Source: Crambe crambe (lineage: Eukaryota > Porifera > Demospongiae > Poecilosclerida > Crambeidae). Taken from it: DNA of 64,000 nt. The stretch spans positions 1,054,001-1,118,000 of the forward strand of contig OZ004590.1 in NCBI GenBank assembly GCA_963924555.1. Reading direction: 5' to 3'. Within the stretch, counting starts at the first letter, position 1; each line of letters begins with the position of its first letter. Positions 24,301 to 34,200 of this stretch are shown here, in pieces. The notes beneath the pieces were generated by a model that saw only the letters and a program-made list of their open reading frames with translations, ran no database searches and was not told where the DNA came from. Made by a program: the position numbers and the translations under genes.

Positions 24301-26835
24301 TGTGTCCATCAATACTAGAACGTAACTGAGATCGGAAATGCAATATAAACTGCTTAGCCACTCCTCATTGCACATGTCCACATTAATTGTACAGCAAGAA
24401 AATCAAATGTGCAGCCATTGATCCTGGTGACATCCTTCAGTTTTTTCTTCGCTTCTTGTTCTCTGTCCAAACTATGAGTAAAGATGCTGAAGCCTCTCTC
24501 TTAGTTGATCCTCCCTGAGGAATACAGGAATAATATTAAAATTAATTGAAAATGAATGGAAAGCATAGGTGCAGGGGATGAAGAAATTGGGGTTACTATA
24601 GGAACAGCTTAACTCATACGAAGACACACCCAGCAAATGTAATACATGCAAAATTCACTACATATGAAGACATAATTATAGTGAAATGTGTACTAGACTC
24701 TGAAACTATAAGTTGTAAATATATTCTCTGTAAGGGGATACAGGTACACAAAACAGGCTAAAACAGGCTGATATAGATATCTTTTTGCAGCAAAATTATG
24801 CTTTTTGCAGGAGTAACATGGTATAAAGTTATAAGCTATGCTATGGACGTATCTCAGAACTTTGAGAGGTCAATTCTTCCCCATTCGGCTCTTCCATACA
24901 GTGTGCCACACAGATTGACCAATCTGTTATGTTATTTATTGGCTAGCTTTTGATATGTATGTCATATTTAATACACATGTGCATACTTCCTTTCACCTTT
25001 GGACCCACAATGCCCACAACACTTAGTGACAAAGAGCTAGAGCTTATTACTTTCTACAGTACAGTTGATTTAATAAGACTTCCATACTACAATGTTATCA
25101 CAGGTTACCACATTTCATTGACGTAGCCAGAGTTTGGTTAACCACTGGCTACAAAAGTCTGTTGCAAGTTTTACTAAATCAACTGTATTTTGTCTTAGAG
25201 GTGCATCTAAGTTGATTGTAGGGAAGTACTTGTGGTAAGCATTATGCAGCTGCACTACCACTTCATCCAGATAGCAATATCTTAGCCTAAGTACAAATGA
25301 CTTCACTTGCCAATTGAATATGTTACACGAACATACCCTAGTGTGTATTGTTTGTTTTGAATTATTAATAATGCTCTAGGTGTCATACATTGTAATTACC
25401 AAATGATCATCGCAGAGAAAACCATTAATGTTAAGTGTATAATCATATATAAATAATAATATTATGAGTCAACCTGCAATTAATTACACCTTATGATGGC
25501 AAGTAGGAGCTCAGAATGTATTCCATTTGAAACGTGTCAGTAATCATTCTGTCTAGTGTAGTGTATGGAACTTCCCTATCACAGTGTACTAACTATAGGA
25601 ACTTTCAAAACCAGCTGTAAAGGCAATGTCAGTCTGAGCATGTATGAAATTGTCATTATGTATCTATTTTGTCATTTCCAGCAAACTCAATTGGAGTTGG
25701 TCCAAAAAGAAGAGAAAGAAATGCTAGAAACTCGTTCCATGCCACTGAGGAATTATCTTATGCGCCATGTAATGCCTACTCTATCTCAAGGTTTAATTGA
25801 GGCATGTAAAGTAAAACCTGATGATCCAATAGACTATCTTGTAAGTGAATTTTTTATGCTAGCTATGTAAATTGAAACAGTTCTGTATACTAAAGGGATG
25901 ACCGTTATCATGATTCAAGTTAATATTTTGGACTAAGAAGTGATCGATATTTTACCTATACATGCCAGATTTGTATTTCTTAAAATAATGGTTGGCTCTA
26001 TAAAAAATATTCTGGCAGTAAAATAACATAGAAAAGAATCAGAGTGTGTCTATCTAGGGATGACCCAGCATACTCCACAAATTCAGTGAATATCAGCTTC
26101 TAAGACTTCATTAGCCTTCCTTAACATGCAGGAGAAGTTGGGGAACCAAACCAATACAAAATATGTTAAACTCAGATTCATCATACTTCGTGTTCATGAT
26201 AGTCATAATTACGGCTAAGTTCTAAGCATAAATCTGTACCATTTTTAGGTACATGTCCCATTGACTGAGCCTAGTAGCTCACCTCGTTCAGGCTCACCCC
26301 AATAAAAAATGACATTCTGTAAAAACCACTGAAACCATAATGAGTCAGAACTTGCTAGGTAGGTAGGGCACAAGAGTGTTCATCATGTGAGGACCAACTG
26401 AAATCTGATTAGACCCAGGTCATATTATGACCAGCAATAAAACACTTATGATAAGCCTGGATGATGCGATAATGCACTTACGTCGTTCTCACATTAGCAT
26501 GGTATAAACCATTTTTGAACATGTCTGTTGAATGGTCAGATGAAAATTTTAGACATTAAATTTATTTTCTGCTCTTTATATTTGTGGGTCCTAGTATACT
26601 CTGTCTTCAAGTCAGGAATTGCCGATAGTAGAAGAGAAGTGTTCTGGTGTCCCTACTAACAGAGTATTATCATACTCTCTGATAGTTTGAGTGTGCTTAA
26701 TGTTGGTGCAGGATATTGAACAGACACAGAGAGCATAGCTGTAAAATAAATAGTTTTTTTATTATCCTGTTGTTTTTTTGTTTTTGTTCTTTTCAGGCCG
26801 AGTATTTATTCAAGCATAATCCACAGATTGATTGA
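12397..26835 (+). CDS. AK7: Adenylate kinase 7
   Basis: Ciliary/flagellar adenylate kinase that interconverts 2 ADP with ATP + AMP in axonemes of motile cilia and sperm. Sixteen exons: 12397-12453, 12503-12664, 16376-16484, 16551-16645, 18876-18986, 19261-19433, 20512-20680, 20737-20820, 20903-21094, 21290-21551, 21648-21833, 22477-22575, 22634-22758, 22836-22913, 25682-25840 and 26797-26835; 699 residues (human about 720). Residues 1-320 form the NAD(P)-binding-like region ([33 protein letters not shown]-like [16 protein letters not shown]). The kinase follows with P-loop GAPAVGKS at about 349-356 and the AMP-site stretch [20 protein letters not shown]. Acidic inserts (D/E runs) flank the lid as in other AK7 proteins. 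A Glu/Arg-rich helix leads to a C-terminal DPY-30 motif ([18 protein letters not shown]). Tandem with the CatSper gene, 205 bp away. Confidence 0.95.
14136..14290. repeat. MITE-like element with AGTAGGGATGGCC inverted termini
   Basis: It begins AGTAGGGATGGCCTAAAATC and ends with the near reverse complement GATTTTAGGCCATCCCTACT. The same terminal word occurs at both ends of the large hairpin at 32079-32502, so both belong to one terminal-repeat family. Confidence 0.8.
14500..14620. repeat. Dispersed repeat, copy 1
   Basis: The segment with TAATAGCAAAAGATCAGCC and CTCTAACAGATGGCC recurs almost unchanged at about 35285-35375. GC-rich flanks (GGCCCCACCC here, GGCCCCGCCC there) also match, so the shared element is longer than the best-conserved core. 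Confidence 0.75.
14690..14960 (+). mobile_element. hAT-type (ZMYM6/DUF4371-like) transposase remnant
   Basis: Across shifting plus-strand frames the sequence reads [31 protein letters not shown] and then [17 protein letters not shown]. This order matches the N-terminal part of hAT-derived transposases, where a YTS...I...LADE(V/A)TD motif carries the first catalytic Asp. At least one frameshift and a stop break it, and no C-terminal hAT dimerisation region is visible nearby. It is a dead fragment inside AK7 intron 2. Confidence 0.6.
16646..18875. other. AK7 intron 4: repeat-rich 2.2 kb
   Basis: No coding signal. It contains the perfect hairpin 18474-18642, a (CTAG)n run at about 18365-18386, and a segment around 17575-17640 whose reverse complement recurs near 23250-23305 in intron 14. 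Confidence 0.6.
18474..18642. repeat. Perfect 63-bp inverted repeat element
   Basis: Arms 18474-18536 and 18580-18642 are exact reverse complements (CAGTTTCTGTGAACAAAC ... GTTTGTTCACAGAAACTG) with a 43-nt loop. It is a non-coding foldback element in AK7 intron 4, and would form a stable hairpin in the pre-mRNA. Confidence 0.9.
19434..20511. other. AK7 intron 6
   Basis: A 1.1-kb intron without host coding signal. A stretch around 19565-20020 with CCCGTAGCCAGAGTTTTGGG near one end and CCCCTGGCTACAAGCCTGG near the other suggests an inserted element with related termini. A G-run lies at about 20438-20446. Confidence 0.4.
22914..25681. other. AK7 intron 14: 2.8 kb with MITE-like repeats
   Basis: It separates the Glu/Arg-rich helix exon from the DPY-30 exon. 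It carries an imperfect hairpin (23308-23696) and smaller repeats. No host exon is needed here: phases on both sides are 0. Confidence 0.6.
23308..23696. repeat. MITE-like element with ~75-bp imperfect inverted repeats
   Basis: The left arm (about 23308-23380: AACACTACCGTTGCAGAGAA ... CATGTCAATTTTCT) pairs with the right arm (about 23620-23696: AGAAAATTGACGTG ... CTCTGCAACGCTAGTGTT). The 240-bp interior is non-coding. Confidence 0.7.
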
Positions 26836-27040
26836 TATGACTGTGTTGACAATTATTACCTTTTCATGGTCACATAATCAGATGTGTTTGCATTATGTAG
26901 TAAAAATTATTATTGTGGTCATTAATAATTATTTTGTATGTGCATATTAATTGCATGTGCAGCTGCTGCCGTGTATTAACATGTACCATAATTATAATAA
27001 TACATTATGGTGTACCTATTGATGTACTAATGACAGCTGC

Positions 27041-29363
27041 ATGCACAGGAGATTGACAAAGGTCGTGATGGCAAGTAATTTCAGACAATTTTCTTGTGAC
27101 TTAGTTGAATCATATGTCTTCAAAACTGCACTTTTACTGGTGATTGCTATTGATACAATCAGCATAGGTATTAAAGCTTCTCAACACGTCACTGTTCAAT
27201 CAGGCAAGTAGAACTGTAATGATTAGGATGGATCCAATAATGTTTTGAGAAGGGAGGGTGGGAGGGACAAATTATTGAAAGTAGCTGAGATCTCTGAATG
27301 GCTACAACTATGAATGCATAGCTGGAGTTATTACAATCATAGCTGGCTATATGGATGTTGAATCCACACCTCAGTGGTATACACTGGTTCTAACTCAATC
27401 TGGTACATTGTATATGTGAACCTCACTCATTGGGCCCTTCAGCTATGATATTATTACATATGTGACAGTCGAGGGTAGAAATCAAACTTTATTTACGTTT
27501 TAGTCAAAGTTTACTTTGTCATGACTGATGCTCTACAATAAAAATTTCTGCTTTTCGAACTTTTTTTTTCAAAAGTAGAAAGCGTAAATAAAGTTTGATT
27601 TCTACCCTCGACTGTCACATATTAGAAAAGTGTAGCAGTGTAGAACCATGTAAGCTTGTGAATATTATGATAATTTTATGAACTTTATAGTGTGGTACAT
27701 TAGTGCAGTGGGGGAGGCATTTGTTGCCATATACTTAACTGAGTTGGTAATTCAATTGAATGCATGGAGAGTTGATTTCTTCAAGACTTGGTGGAATAAT
27801 TTCAGTAAGAAAAAATGAATACTATAATTAACATAAATTGACTTATTTTACCCTAGATTTGGTGGTGGTGACCCTGGATATTGTGGGTTTATGCATCCTA
27901 CTTACAGTCCAAAGCATCGGAATTTTTAATCTTCACATATTTCGTTTGATACAGGCTATGAAAATTTTTGTAGCTATAAGGGCATTGAGGGTTATCAGAA
28001 TAATCAGGTTTGAGAGTGAGCCGATGTCATCTAATGGCTAGTATTTGCGTCAAAGTCCTTAGTAATCACATGGAAGGAAGGAGAATTTATTCCATGTACC
28101 CAGGCCTGCTAAAAAAAAAGGCTATTATATGACTAAGAATATTAGCCAAGTTATAATCTTCCAAGGATGTTATGGCTATTATTATTAATAATACCATTCT
28201 ATTTTGATATTATAGGGTCTTGAAAAATCTTCAGATAATAGTTCTAACACTTTGGAAGTCTCTTCCGGGAATAGGAGCTATTGTTACGATGATAGCACTA
28301 GTGTTATGTAGGTATACAGATAGAGATCTATCGGCAGTGAATGCTCTTGTGAGCCAGCCTCTTTCTCTCTTATGGGGATATGGCAAGCAAAAAAAATACA
28401 TGGTGACTCCGTGGCCTCTTTTTTTTTCTTTTTTTTTCCCCGACCACTAAGGTTCAGAGTACTATTATAAACCTATTGCCTATTTTCCATGGTCATAACA
28501 AGAGACATTGGTAGAAAATACGATTATGTACTTCTAGATATATTTGCTATTATTGGCCGAGACTTGTATGGTGAAGCTGATCAGATAAGATTTGGTAACC
28601 TAGGGAGAGCATCTTTCACCCTCTTTCAATTAATGACTCTGGACGACTGGTTTTATATATACTCTAATGTCTCATCAGGTGTGACTCGTTATTTCAAATA
28701 CTAATTACATTACTATACCTACTGCAATAATTCTTATAGATTATCAGCATATCCTGATATTTTTGATATTGTTCATAGTGATTGAGACTCTAATCTTCCT
28801 CAAGTATGTTCGCAATAACCTTACGCACTTCTAGAATAAAGTTGTTCACTGCAGTTTGCTGGTGGCTGTAATAGTGGATAATCTAACAAGAGCACAATCA
28901 TTTGCTAGCATTAATACCTCTCCAGCTGAATTAGAGGATACAAGTTTAAAGGTACCTAAAAATAACCACTATATTATTAACTATGACATTGTTGCGACCA
29001 GAGTACAGAGCAAGAAAGTGTGTATGAAGAAACAAATAGCTCTCACCAATTTGAAGATCATCAAAGGTCAATGGCTGAGCTGTTTCATAATGCAATGAGC
29101 TTGTAGCCATGGGTACACCAAGCAAAAGAATTGTTGAGATAATTATGAAGCATGCTAACTAGTACAGTATCATGGATTCAATCCGAATTTTGTTTTAATT
29201 GTAGCTTTAATCACATTGTTTTTTTTTTGTTTTTTTTTCCAGTGACACAATTGGACGATATTTGAAGACACTGAACTCATTGAAGCATCATCTGAGAGTT
29301 ACACAAAAACATCAACGAACACTTGATAAATTAGTGGATGTAGTGGATCTTTCAAAATCATGA
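27041..29363 (+). CDS. CATSPER1: CatSper1-type sperm cation channel subunit
   Basis: Pore-forming subunit of the sperm calcium channel, a single six-transmembrane domain that tetramerises with other CatSper subunits in the flagellar membrane. Nine exons: 27041-27203, 27691-27804, 27857-28007, 28216-28307, 28538-28678, 28740-28803, 28855-28951, 29002-29102 and 29243-29363; 347 residues. S1 is near residues 25-45. S4 reads IRALRVIRIIRVLK with a basic residue every third position. The pore filter TLDDW is at about 207-211 within FTLFQLMTLDDWFYIY, the T-x-D-x-W pattern of CatSper. S6 is LIFLNLLVAVIVDNL. The C-terminal helix ends LDKLVDVVD. It resembles CatSper1 more than CatSper2-4. The long His-rich N-terminus of mammalian CatSper1 is absent. 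Starts at 27041 and 27068 are both possible. Intron 1 has a GC donor. The exon 8 donor (GTAGCC) is uncertain; an alternative lies at 29066. Confidence 0.9.
27458..27622. repeat. 40-bp inverted repeat element in CatSper intron 1
   Basis: Arms 27458-27497 (ATATGTGACAGTCGAGGGTA...) and 27583-27622 (...TACCCTCGACTGTCACATAT) are exact reverse complements with an 85-nt interior. It is non-coding and MITE-like, and lies inside the one GC-AG intron of the channel gene. Confidence 0.88.
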
Positions 29364-29535
29364 TTAATTATTTTGGCCTAACGTTTATTCTTCTAGCGGT
29401 TGTTGGAAAGAAAAAGTGGAAGGGACCAGCAGCCCCCCCTTTTTTTCAACAACAATAATAGCCATGCCTTGTCAGTTACCCCGAGGGTGTTGTTGGGTGA
29501 GTGACTTTTCTGAATGTTCCGTTGTCATAGTGTAG

Positions 29536-29700
29536 ATCGTCCCCTCTATAAATTGTCCCCCTGGACACTCTACCCTAGAGTAGAATGTCCCCCCTAGGAC
29601 ATTCTACACTAGGGCAGAGTGTCCCCCTTGGTGTAGACTGTCCCCCCTAGGGGACATTCTACACTAGGGCAGAGTGTCCCCTAGGAGTGTCCCGTAGGGC
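29536..29700. repeat. Short-unit repeat of GGGACATTCTACACTAGGGC type
   Basis: Words such as GTCCCCCCTAGG, GACATTCTACACTAGGGCAG and AGAGTGTCCCC alternate in direct and inverted orientation over about 165 bp. A related word (AGTGTAGAATGTCCCGG) reappears near 30868. No coding capacity. Confidence 0.75.
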
Positions 29701-29739
29701 TCCTCAATAGTTGAACCTAACCTTAATATATTTGTTAAA

Positions 29740-30600
29740 AGTTACCACTGTATGAACACTGTAGCTAGGACATCTACTCCTGAATTAGATTTTTTACATA
29801 GCTAGTAAGAAGCCTGACCATGTTTCACTATCCATTAAAACATTCATGCATGTTCTAACTATACGTAGCTAGATAGCTGCTATTTTAGGTTGCAAAAACA
29901 AAAAAACGACAACAAAAACAAAAATACAACTAAAATAACAAAAAACTTGTCAGTGTTGTTCAAAATAATAAAGTCAAATCAATAATTTTGCCACTGTTAA
30001 GATGGAATGATTGATAGTGATAGATGGTAATAGCTACAGCAGCTAGCTTAAGTGTATGTTGCATGGTATACAAAGAGACTATGACAGTTGTGCTATAATT
30101 ATTATTTTGTATATGTACCAATCCCATTGGTGCTACAACAACTACGTACATAATTATGCAGGCAGCCTATGAAAATTCTAAAACTGGTTTGGCCAAGTTG
30201 GGAAGTGGAGAACTAAATAAAATGGTATAGTGGAAGTCACGCTGTCTGTAGTGCTGCTCAGATGCACCTGCACCTGACAAGTAAAAGAGCTGGCAATAAT
30301 GTTTAGAATGAACTCGGGCTCACCCGCACACAAATTTAAAGTGAAGCTTAAAGTGAAGCTGTGAAAATGGAGATCACCACAACTCTGGATTTCGGTTATC
30401 AACAAACTAACAGATATTCATTTCTGTTGTTGCTATAGAGAATGGAAGCAATTGAGTCCTTCAGTTGTGTCATAATAGGCTCTGAACCTCCAACATGCTC
30501 TGTTGTGCAGCAGTGACAATGGAATCAGTAGCTACTGTTTATCTTCAGGGAATAGATCCAAATGTTTTATCCGACACTAAATTTTCATGATCCTTTTGTC
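29740..30600. repeat. Diverged copy A of a duplicated block
   Basis: Sub-blocks match 31150-32040: GTTACCACTGTATGAACA at 29738 with 31474 onward; GCAGGCAGCCTATGAAAATT at 30157 with the segment near 31893; and the CAGCAGTGACAATGGAATCAG segment at 30508 with 31180. Order differs between copies, so several events are implied. Copy A is more decayed than the copy that still holds the small ORF. Confidence 0.65.
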
Positions 30601-31149
30601 AACAAAAACGATTATTTATTTATAACTTATAGCTATCTTTTGGCTCACAACACTGGACTTGATTTTTGCACTCTTCGTTCTTTGAACTAGCTAGCTAGCT
30701 AATAATTTTAGTAAGCTACTTCTTCCTTTATTCATAATCATAGGCACTAGAATTACACAACAAAAATACAGTTATGTATTTAGCTTACGTAGCTATATAG
30801 CTACAACCATATGCTCTTACTTTTGTCTTCGCTATTGCTTTCATTTCACACTAGAAAGGACTACTAGTGTAGAATGTCCCGGAGGCTCTCCGCACTATAC
30901 TAGTGTAGAATATTCTACCATATTTATTATTATCTATGATTCTACACTCCGACACCGTATTACTATTAATTTTTACGGAACGAACCCCTTAAGTGCCCAT
31001 ACGCGCACGCATAAAGAAGACGGAACGCCACGGAACCTACGTCTAGAATGTAGCAAATACTACACCTTCTTCGAGCGCAGCGAGCGTTAGGTGTATGGGA
31101 TGTACTATTCACGCACTGTTGTGACTCCAAGGCTAGGCAACACTCGCCC

Positions 31150-32040
31150 AGCTTACATTGGCTCGGAACCTCCATTGTGCAGCAGTGACAATGGAATCAG
31201 TAGCTACTGTTATCTTCATGGAATAGCTATCCAACACTGAATTTTCATGATCCTTTTGTTGAATCTATCATAATTATTATCAGCTAGTGTGATAACTTAT
31301 GAGCTACCTTATGGCTGGACTTGATTTTTACACTCTTCATTCTTGAACTAGCTCCCCTCTTAGTGTAAAGCTTTCCCCCCTTTTTAAAAAAGGAGAAATA
31401 AAAGGATGCAAAGAGGCATCAGTAGAGCTAGGGGCTATGGCTCCTCTGACAATAGAGCTTGTTTCAGAGATGCAATGATTCCCTGTTACCACTATGAACA
31501 GTCTTACAGTAGCTAGGATGCCTAAATATATCCTGAATTTTAGTCATGCAATCTGAGTGTCCTCTAAGATTCAGCTAGCCAATAAGAAGTCTGCATGACC
31601 ATGTTTCATGCATGTTATAACTAGCTAGCTATAGCTGCTGTTTGACTTGGAAAAAATTGTTGTTCATTTTAAAAATATCAATATAGTAGGTCTCTGCCAC
31701 TGTTATGAAACTTGGCTACAGCAAATATTTTAGTAGTGATAATGTGTACATTGATTGGAATAGCTTTAGCTATTTTATACATGAATTACAGTACCAATCT
31801 ACTTCCTTCCTTCTCCATACTTCAGTTGGTGCTACAACACATTTTCGGTGAAACCACTCGTAGCAAGAACTACACGATATCATTTTACCATATGCAGGCA
31901 GCCTACAAGTACAAAAAATTCCAAAACTGGTTTGGCCACGATTCCCACCCTTTCTTTTCCGATTTCTTCGGGGAAATGGAGTAACTAGATTAGCTTCTAG
32001 GCACTTGAATAAATGGTTGCGGAAGTCATGCTGAATGTCA
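31150..32040. repeat. Copy B of the duplicated block
   Basis: It shares the segments listed for copy A at about 29740-30600. It contains the short ORF 31712-31984. The duplication is not tandem in a simple sense: offsets between matching segments are about 0.67 kb for one part and 1.73 kb for the other. Confidence 0.65.
31712..31984 (+). CDS. Hypothetical short membrane-anchored ORF or exon
   Basis: Open reading of about 90 codons with no ATG at its head (it begins at a TTG); the first in-frame ATG is at 31742 (MCTLIGIALAILYMNYSTN). It has one strongly hydrophobic segment (NILVVIMCTLIGIALAILYM), then a polar part with HMQAAYKYKKFQNWFGHDSH and a Phe-rich end before TAG. A decayed version of the same sequence lies near 30000-30200. 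I do not recognise the family. It may be one exon of a small secreted or membrane protein, a relic, or chance. Confidence 0.25.
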   Translation: MATANILVVIMCTLIGIALAILYMNYSTNLLPSFSILQLVLQHIFGETTRSKNYTISFYHMQAAYKYKKFQNWFGHDSHPFFSDFFGEME

Positions 32041-32078
32041 CTCTATATTATTATTATTATTATTACTATTTTTATGAT

Positions 32079-32502
32079 TGCAAAAATTTTCTTAGAAATA
32101 AAAATGTGAAGTAGGGATGGCCCCAAATTTAGCACATAGCTAACTGCAGCTTCATTATGAAACCAAGTTATATGCCCCAAAATCTAGCTGGAATAGGTAC
32201 TATAACTGCATGCAAGAGGGTGAACTTAGTGAAGTAATCCCTTACCCGTCACCAAGTACGAGATACTATTCCTACTTTACTCCCATGACAGGCAAAGGGA
32301 GTGAAGTAGGAATAGTATCTTGTACTTGGTGACGGGTAAGGGATTACTTCACTAAGTTCACTCTCTTGCATGCAGTTATAGTACCTATTCCAGCTAGATT
32401 TTGGGGCATATAACTTGGTTTCATAATGAAGCTGCAGTTAGTTATGTGCTAAATTTGGGGCCATCCCTACTTCACATTTTTATTTCTAAGAAATTTTTTG
32501 CA
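32079..32502. repeat. Giant hairpin element (~200-bp near-perfect inverted arms)
   Basis: Almost the entire 424-bp element is a palindrome with a loop of about a dozen bases near 32292. It starts TGCAAAAATTTTCTTAG and ends with its near complement; AGTAGGGATGGCC lies inside each end. The terminal word is shared with the smaller element at 14136-14290. Mismatches between arms are few, which implies recent formation or arm-to-arm conversion. Confidence 0.9.
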
Positions 32503-32778
32503 TTCACTTGTTTCCATTCTTTTTCTTTGTGATTATGAAAATTGATGGTATAATGCTCCCTTGAATGAAATTTTGTAGTATTTCATTCTGTTTAGGGAGG
32601 AGAGTATGACCACCTTGAAGGATGATCATCTGCAGTGTAATGGAGTACTGAAAGGAGTGAACATTTTAAAGTGCAACAGCATTAGCTAATTATTACGTAT
32701 GTGATCACTGAAATAATTGGCGAGCGAGCGAAGCGAGCGAATTAAGCTTGAAGTTGAAACACTATTGTAGCGAGTATT

Positions 32779-33131
32779 ATGGAACCCAGAGAACCAGAAA
32801 ACAAGCGAAGGAGGGCCCCAGAACACCCTCTAGAAACTGACCAGCAAAGAATGAAAGAAATGAAAGAGACAGAGCTAGAAGGAGAACAGAGTCAAAGGAA
32901 CAGAGAAAAACAAGACTAGCAAAGAAATGCGACAGATAGAGCCAGGAGGAGGGAATGTACAGAGTCAGCAGAAGATAATGCTGCAAGAGCAGAGCAAATG
33001 AGAGCCAGAAGGAGAGCAGAGTCAGCAAAACACAGAGCTGCCAGATTAGAGCATATGAGGGCTCATTATTTGAGAGACTATCTACTGAGTCTGAACAGGA
33101 GTGGTAGCCTGGGTTCAGAGAAGACACTCTA
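32779..33131 (+). mobile_element. Helitron-like Arg-rich repeat ORF fragment (degenerate)
   Basis: From an ATG at 32779 the frame reads MEPREPENKRRRAPEHP, then breaks at a TAG and resumes in other frames as RARRRECTESAEDNAARAEQ and RARRRAESAKHRAARLEHMR. Repeats of the form RRxxESxExRxARLxxxR are common in the N-terminal part of Helitron and related PIF1-helicase-linked element proteins in invertebrates. No helicase or Rep domain follows. The family assignment is from pattern memory only. A (GCGA)n run (32721-32741) lies just upstream. Confidence 0.45.
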
Positions 33132-33889
33132 ATGCTAACTGGGAATGCACCAAGTCAGTTAATAACCTGAATAGCTAGATATCGAAAGTCACTGTTGGGG
33201 CTATATAATCATAAGTGAGGGAGGAGCACATTGAAATGACCACTGGCTGCTTGCTTGCCCAACTAATGCTATACGAGCATCTCTAGTTATAGTGGATGCC
33301 ATCAAATGGCCACACCCCTGTGCAGGTGTATCATGAGGAGAAATGCTAATTTTAGTGGCCCCGCCCCTTTTATGAGGTAATATCGCGATGTTTATTGCAA
33401 TAATAATTTTAATCAGTCAGTTCTGCAAATTTATAAAACAATTGGTATAATGAACTGAAATACTGATTCTGCCAGGTTTATGCTTGCCTGGCGCCTTGAG
33501 ATGTTTTCTGTTTCATGGGATAGTTGAGATGAAAGATTAATGAGTTTTTGTAATGTTGCTGTTTGACTTACCTGCATCCACTTTCAGTGGAAGTGCACTG
33601 GAAAAGAGAAGTAGCTGAGCTATGTAGGTGGAATAAGTAACTATTTTTGACTTACACAATCCACGCCAATAATTTAATTCTACAATTTCATAAGGTGATG
33701 AAATAGTTAGTATCATAGGTATTTCATACTCACGAGGGAAGGGCAATTTGGGCATGAATCGTTGCCTCCCCCTCCCCCTCCTACCCCTCGGTAGGGGGGG
33801 GAAGGGATATGGCAAAGGCACTGGATTGAGTAGAATAACAGTGTTACATTTGGTGATGTGTGCAGATACCTGCATTACCAGTGGAAGGG

Positions 33890-34200
33890 GGAGATGCTCT
33901 TCAGAAATTTAAGTAAGAATGTTACATTTAATAATTTGAGTATATAATACAGTATTACCAGTCCAAGTTGGGGGAGGGGGGGGGGCAGGTGGTGGCACTG
34001 GATTTTTGCAATAAGAATGTCACATTCGTGATGTGTATCAGTGATACCAGTTGGGATACTTGGGCAGATATGGCAATGGCACTGGATTGCAGAGATTTAA
34101 GTAAGAATGTTACATTAATTTGAGTATGTAATACAGTATTACCGGTCCCTGTTGGGGGGGGAGGGGGGGGGGGGGGGGGGGCAAGTGGTGGCACTGCATT
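33890..34200. repeat. ~177-bp direct repeat with long G runs
   Basis: The segment AAGTAAGAATGTTACATT ... AATACAGTATTACC ... GGTGGCACTG ... TTTTTGCAATAA occurs twice, near 33912 and 34089, and a partial third copy lies near 33810-33890. Each unit contains a G run: 33969-33986 and 34153-34181, the second about 29 nt and nearly uninterrupted. Confidence 0.8.

Noticed and set aside
32777..33127. Minus-strand 116-codon hydrophobic frame (Leu/Ser/Phe-rich)
   Set aside because: Shadow of the Arg/Glu-rich plus-strand Helitron-like repeats; antisense of GA-rich sequence gives Leu/Ser/Phe runs.
33537..34194. Minus-strand proline-rich frames
   Set aside because: They are translations of the G-run minisatellite (poly-Pro from CCC).
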